From: Auanema rhodensis
Taxonomy: Eukaryota; Nematoda; Chromadorea; Rhabditida; Rhabditidae
Length of the DNA stretch: 64,000 nt
NCBI GenBank assembly: GCA_964057225.1
Contig: OZ059899.1
Location: 8,494,001-8,558,000 of the forward strand
Direction of reading: 5' to 3'
Shown: piece after piece, positions 63,814-64,000 of the stretch
Layout: each line of letters begins with the position of its first letter
Position numbering within the stretch: the stretch's first letter is position 1
The notes under the pieces: generated by a model
Databases searched by the model: none
What the model was told of the DNA's origin: nothing
Seen by the model: the letters and a program-made list of their open reading frames with translations, nothing else
Position numbers and translations under genes: made by a program

Positions 63814-64000
63814 ATGATAAAACCCGATTCAGTCGAACTTCTGGTTAACAATACTCTTCTAAATCCCTCATTTAATGGATATAAGCTATCTCTCGACGCT
63901 TTGCCTATATTCGATACCAACTTACCTTTTAAAGGTTAGAGGCAAAGTTGTTACCATCCAGTTAGAATAATTTCAGTTGCTGAATTTAAAGCATCGGAGG
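63814..64000 (+). CDS. 5' end of a gene cut by the window, possibly GINS2/PSF2
   Basis: Exon 1 63814-63934 and the start of exon 2 from 63977, phase-consistent across a GTTAGA...TTTCAG intron. It encodes MIKPDSVELLVNNTLLNPSF, then SLDALPIFDTNLPFKVAEFK, and continues past the edge. The pattern (VE-LL, NPSF, PIFDTNLPFKV) recalls the N-terminus of GINS subunit PSF2 (VEFL, IPNF, GPFNPGLPVEV), a replication helicase component. The match is short, so the name is tentative. Confidence 0.45.

Overview
The window is nematode genomic DNA. It is AT-rich, its genes are built from many small exons separated by mostly 40-60 nt introns with strong TTTTCAG-type acceptors, and every recognisable protein is animal-like. 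There is a secreted Ser/Thr/Pro-rich protein with a six-cysteine head of nematode type, plus porcupine, Scribble, KICS2, Ku80 and katanin orthologues. The species cannot be named from sequence alone. No rRNA, tRNA, transposon or CRISPR array was recognised. All gene models were built by hand from splice signals and reading-frame continuity, and exon coordinates are given in each entry.

Layout. 1-9807: a minus-strand gene for a giant mucin-like secreted protein. Its last exon fills 1-8815 as a Thr/Ser/Pro tandem array and runs off the window, and the long plus-strand open frame across it is only the antisense of that array. 10855-11555: a small single-pass membrane protein (-). 11556-20253: 8.7 kb with no gene recognised, strongly pyrimidine-biased on the plus strand. 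20254-21047: PRL phosphatase (+). 21494-21903: small membrane protein (-). 22860-24595: porcupine (-). 25284-27794: LRR-only Scribble paralogue (+). 28349-30455: KICS2 (+). 30456-35050: gene-poor, with a CTT microsatellite. 35051-41051: full-length Scribble/LET-413 with LRRs and four PDZ domains (+).

41495-42637: enoyl-CoA hydratase (+). 42770-44596: PPP2R3C (-), directly downstream of Ku80 (44750-47557, -), a possible two-gene operon. 47853-48270: PP1 inhibitor-3 (+), divergent from Ku80. 48403-49170: MRGBP/Eaf7 (-). 49813-51754: katanin p60 (+). 55299-55822: orphan acidic protein (+). 56104-58348: multi-pass membrane protein with two possible C-termini (-). 60571-61182: small secreted peptide precursor (+). 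61384-62941: zinc-finger RS-domain protein (-). 63814-64000: 5' end of a further gene (+).

The most striking signal is a gene-conversion-like tract. About 1.54 kb, introns included, is identical at all but three positions between the two Scribble-family genes 9,764 bp apart, while the coding sequence on both sides differs by about 20 percent or more. Other notable points are a 7-nt microexon that completes a dibasic site in the mucin, two GC-AG introns, and alternative C-termini for Scribble and for the multi-pass protein.
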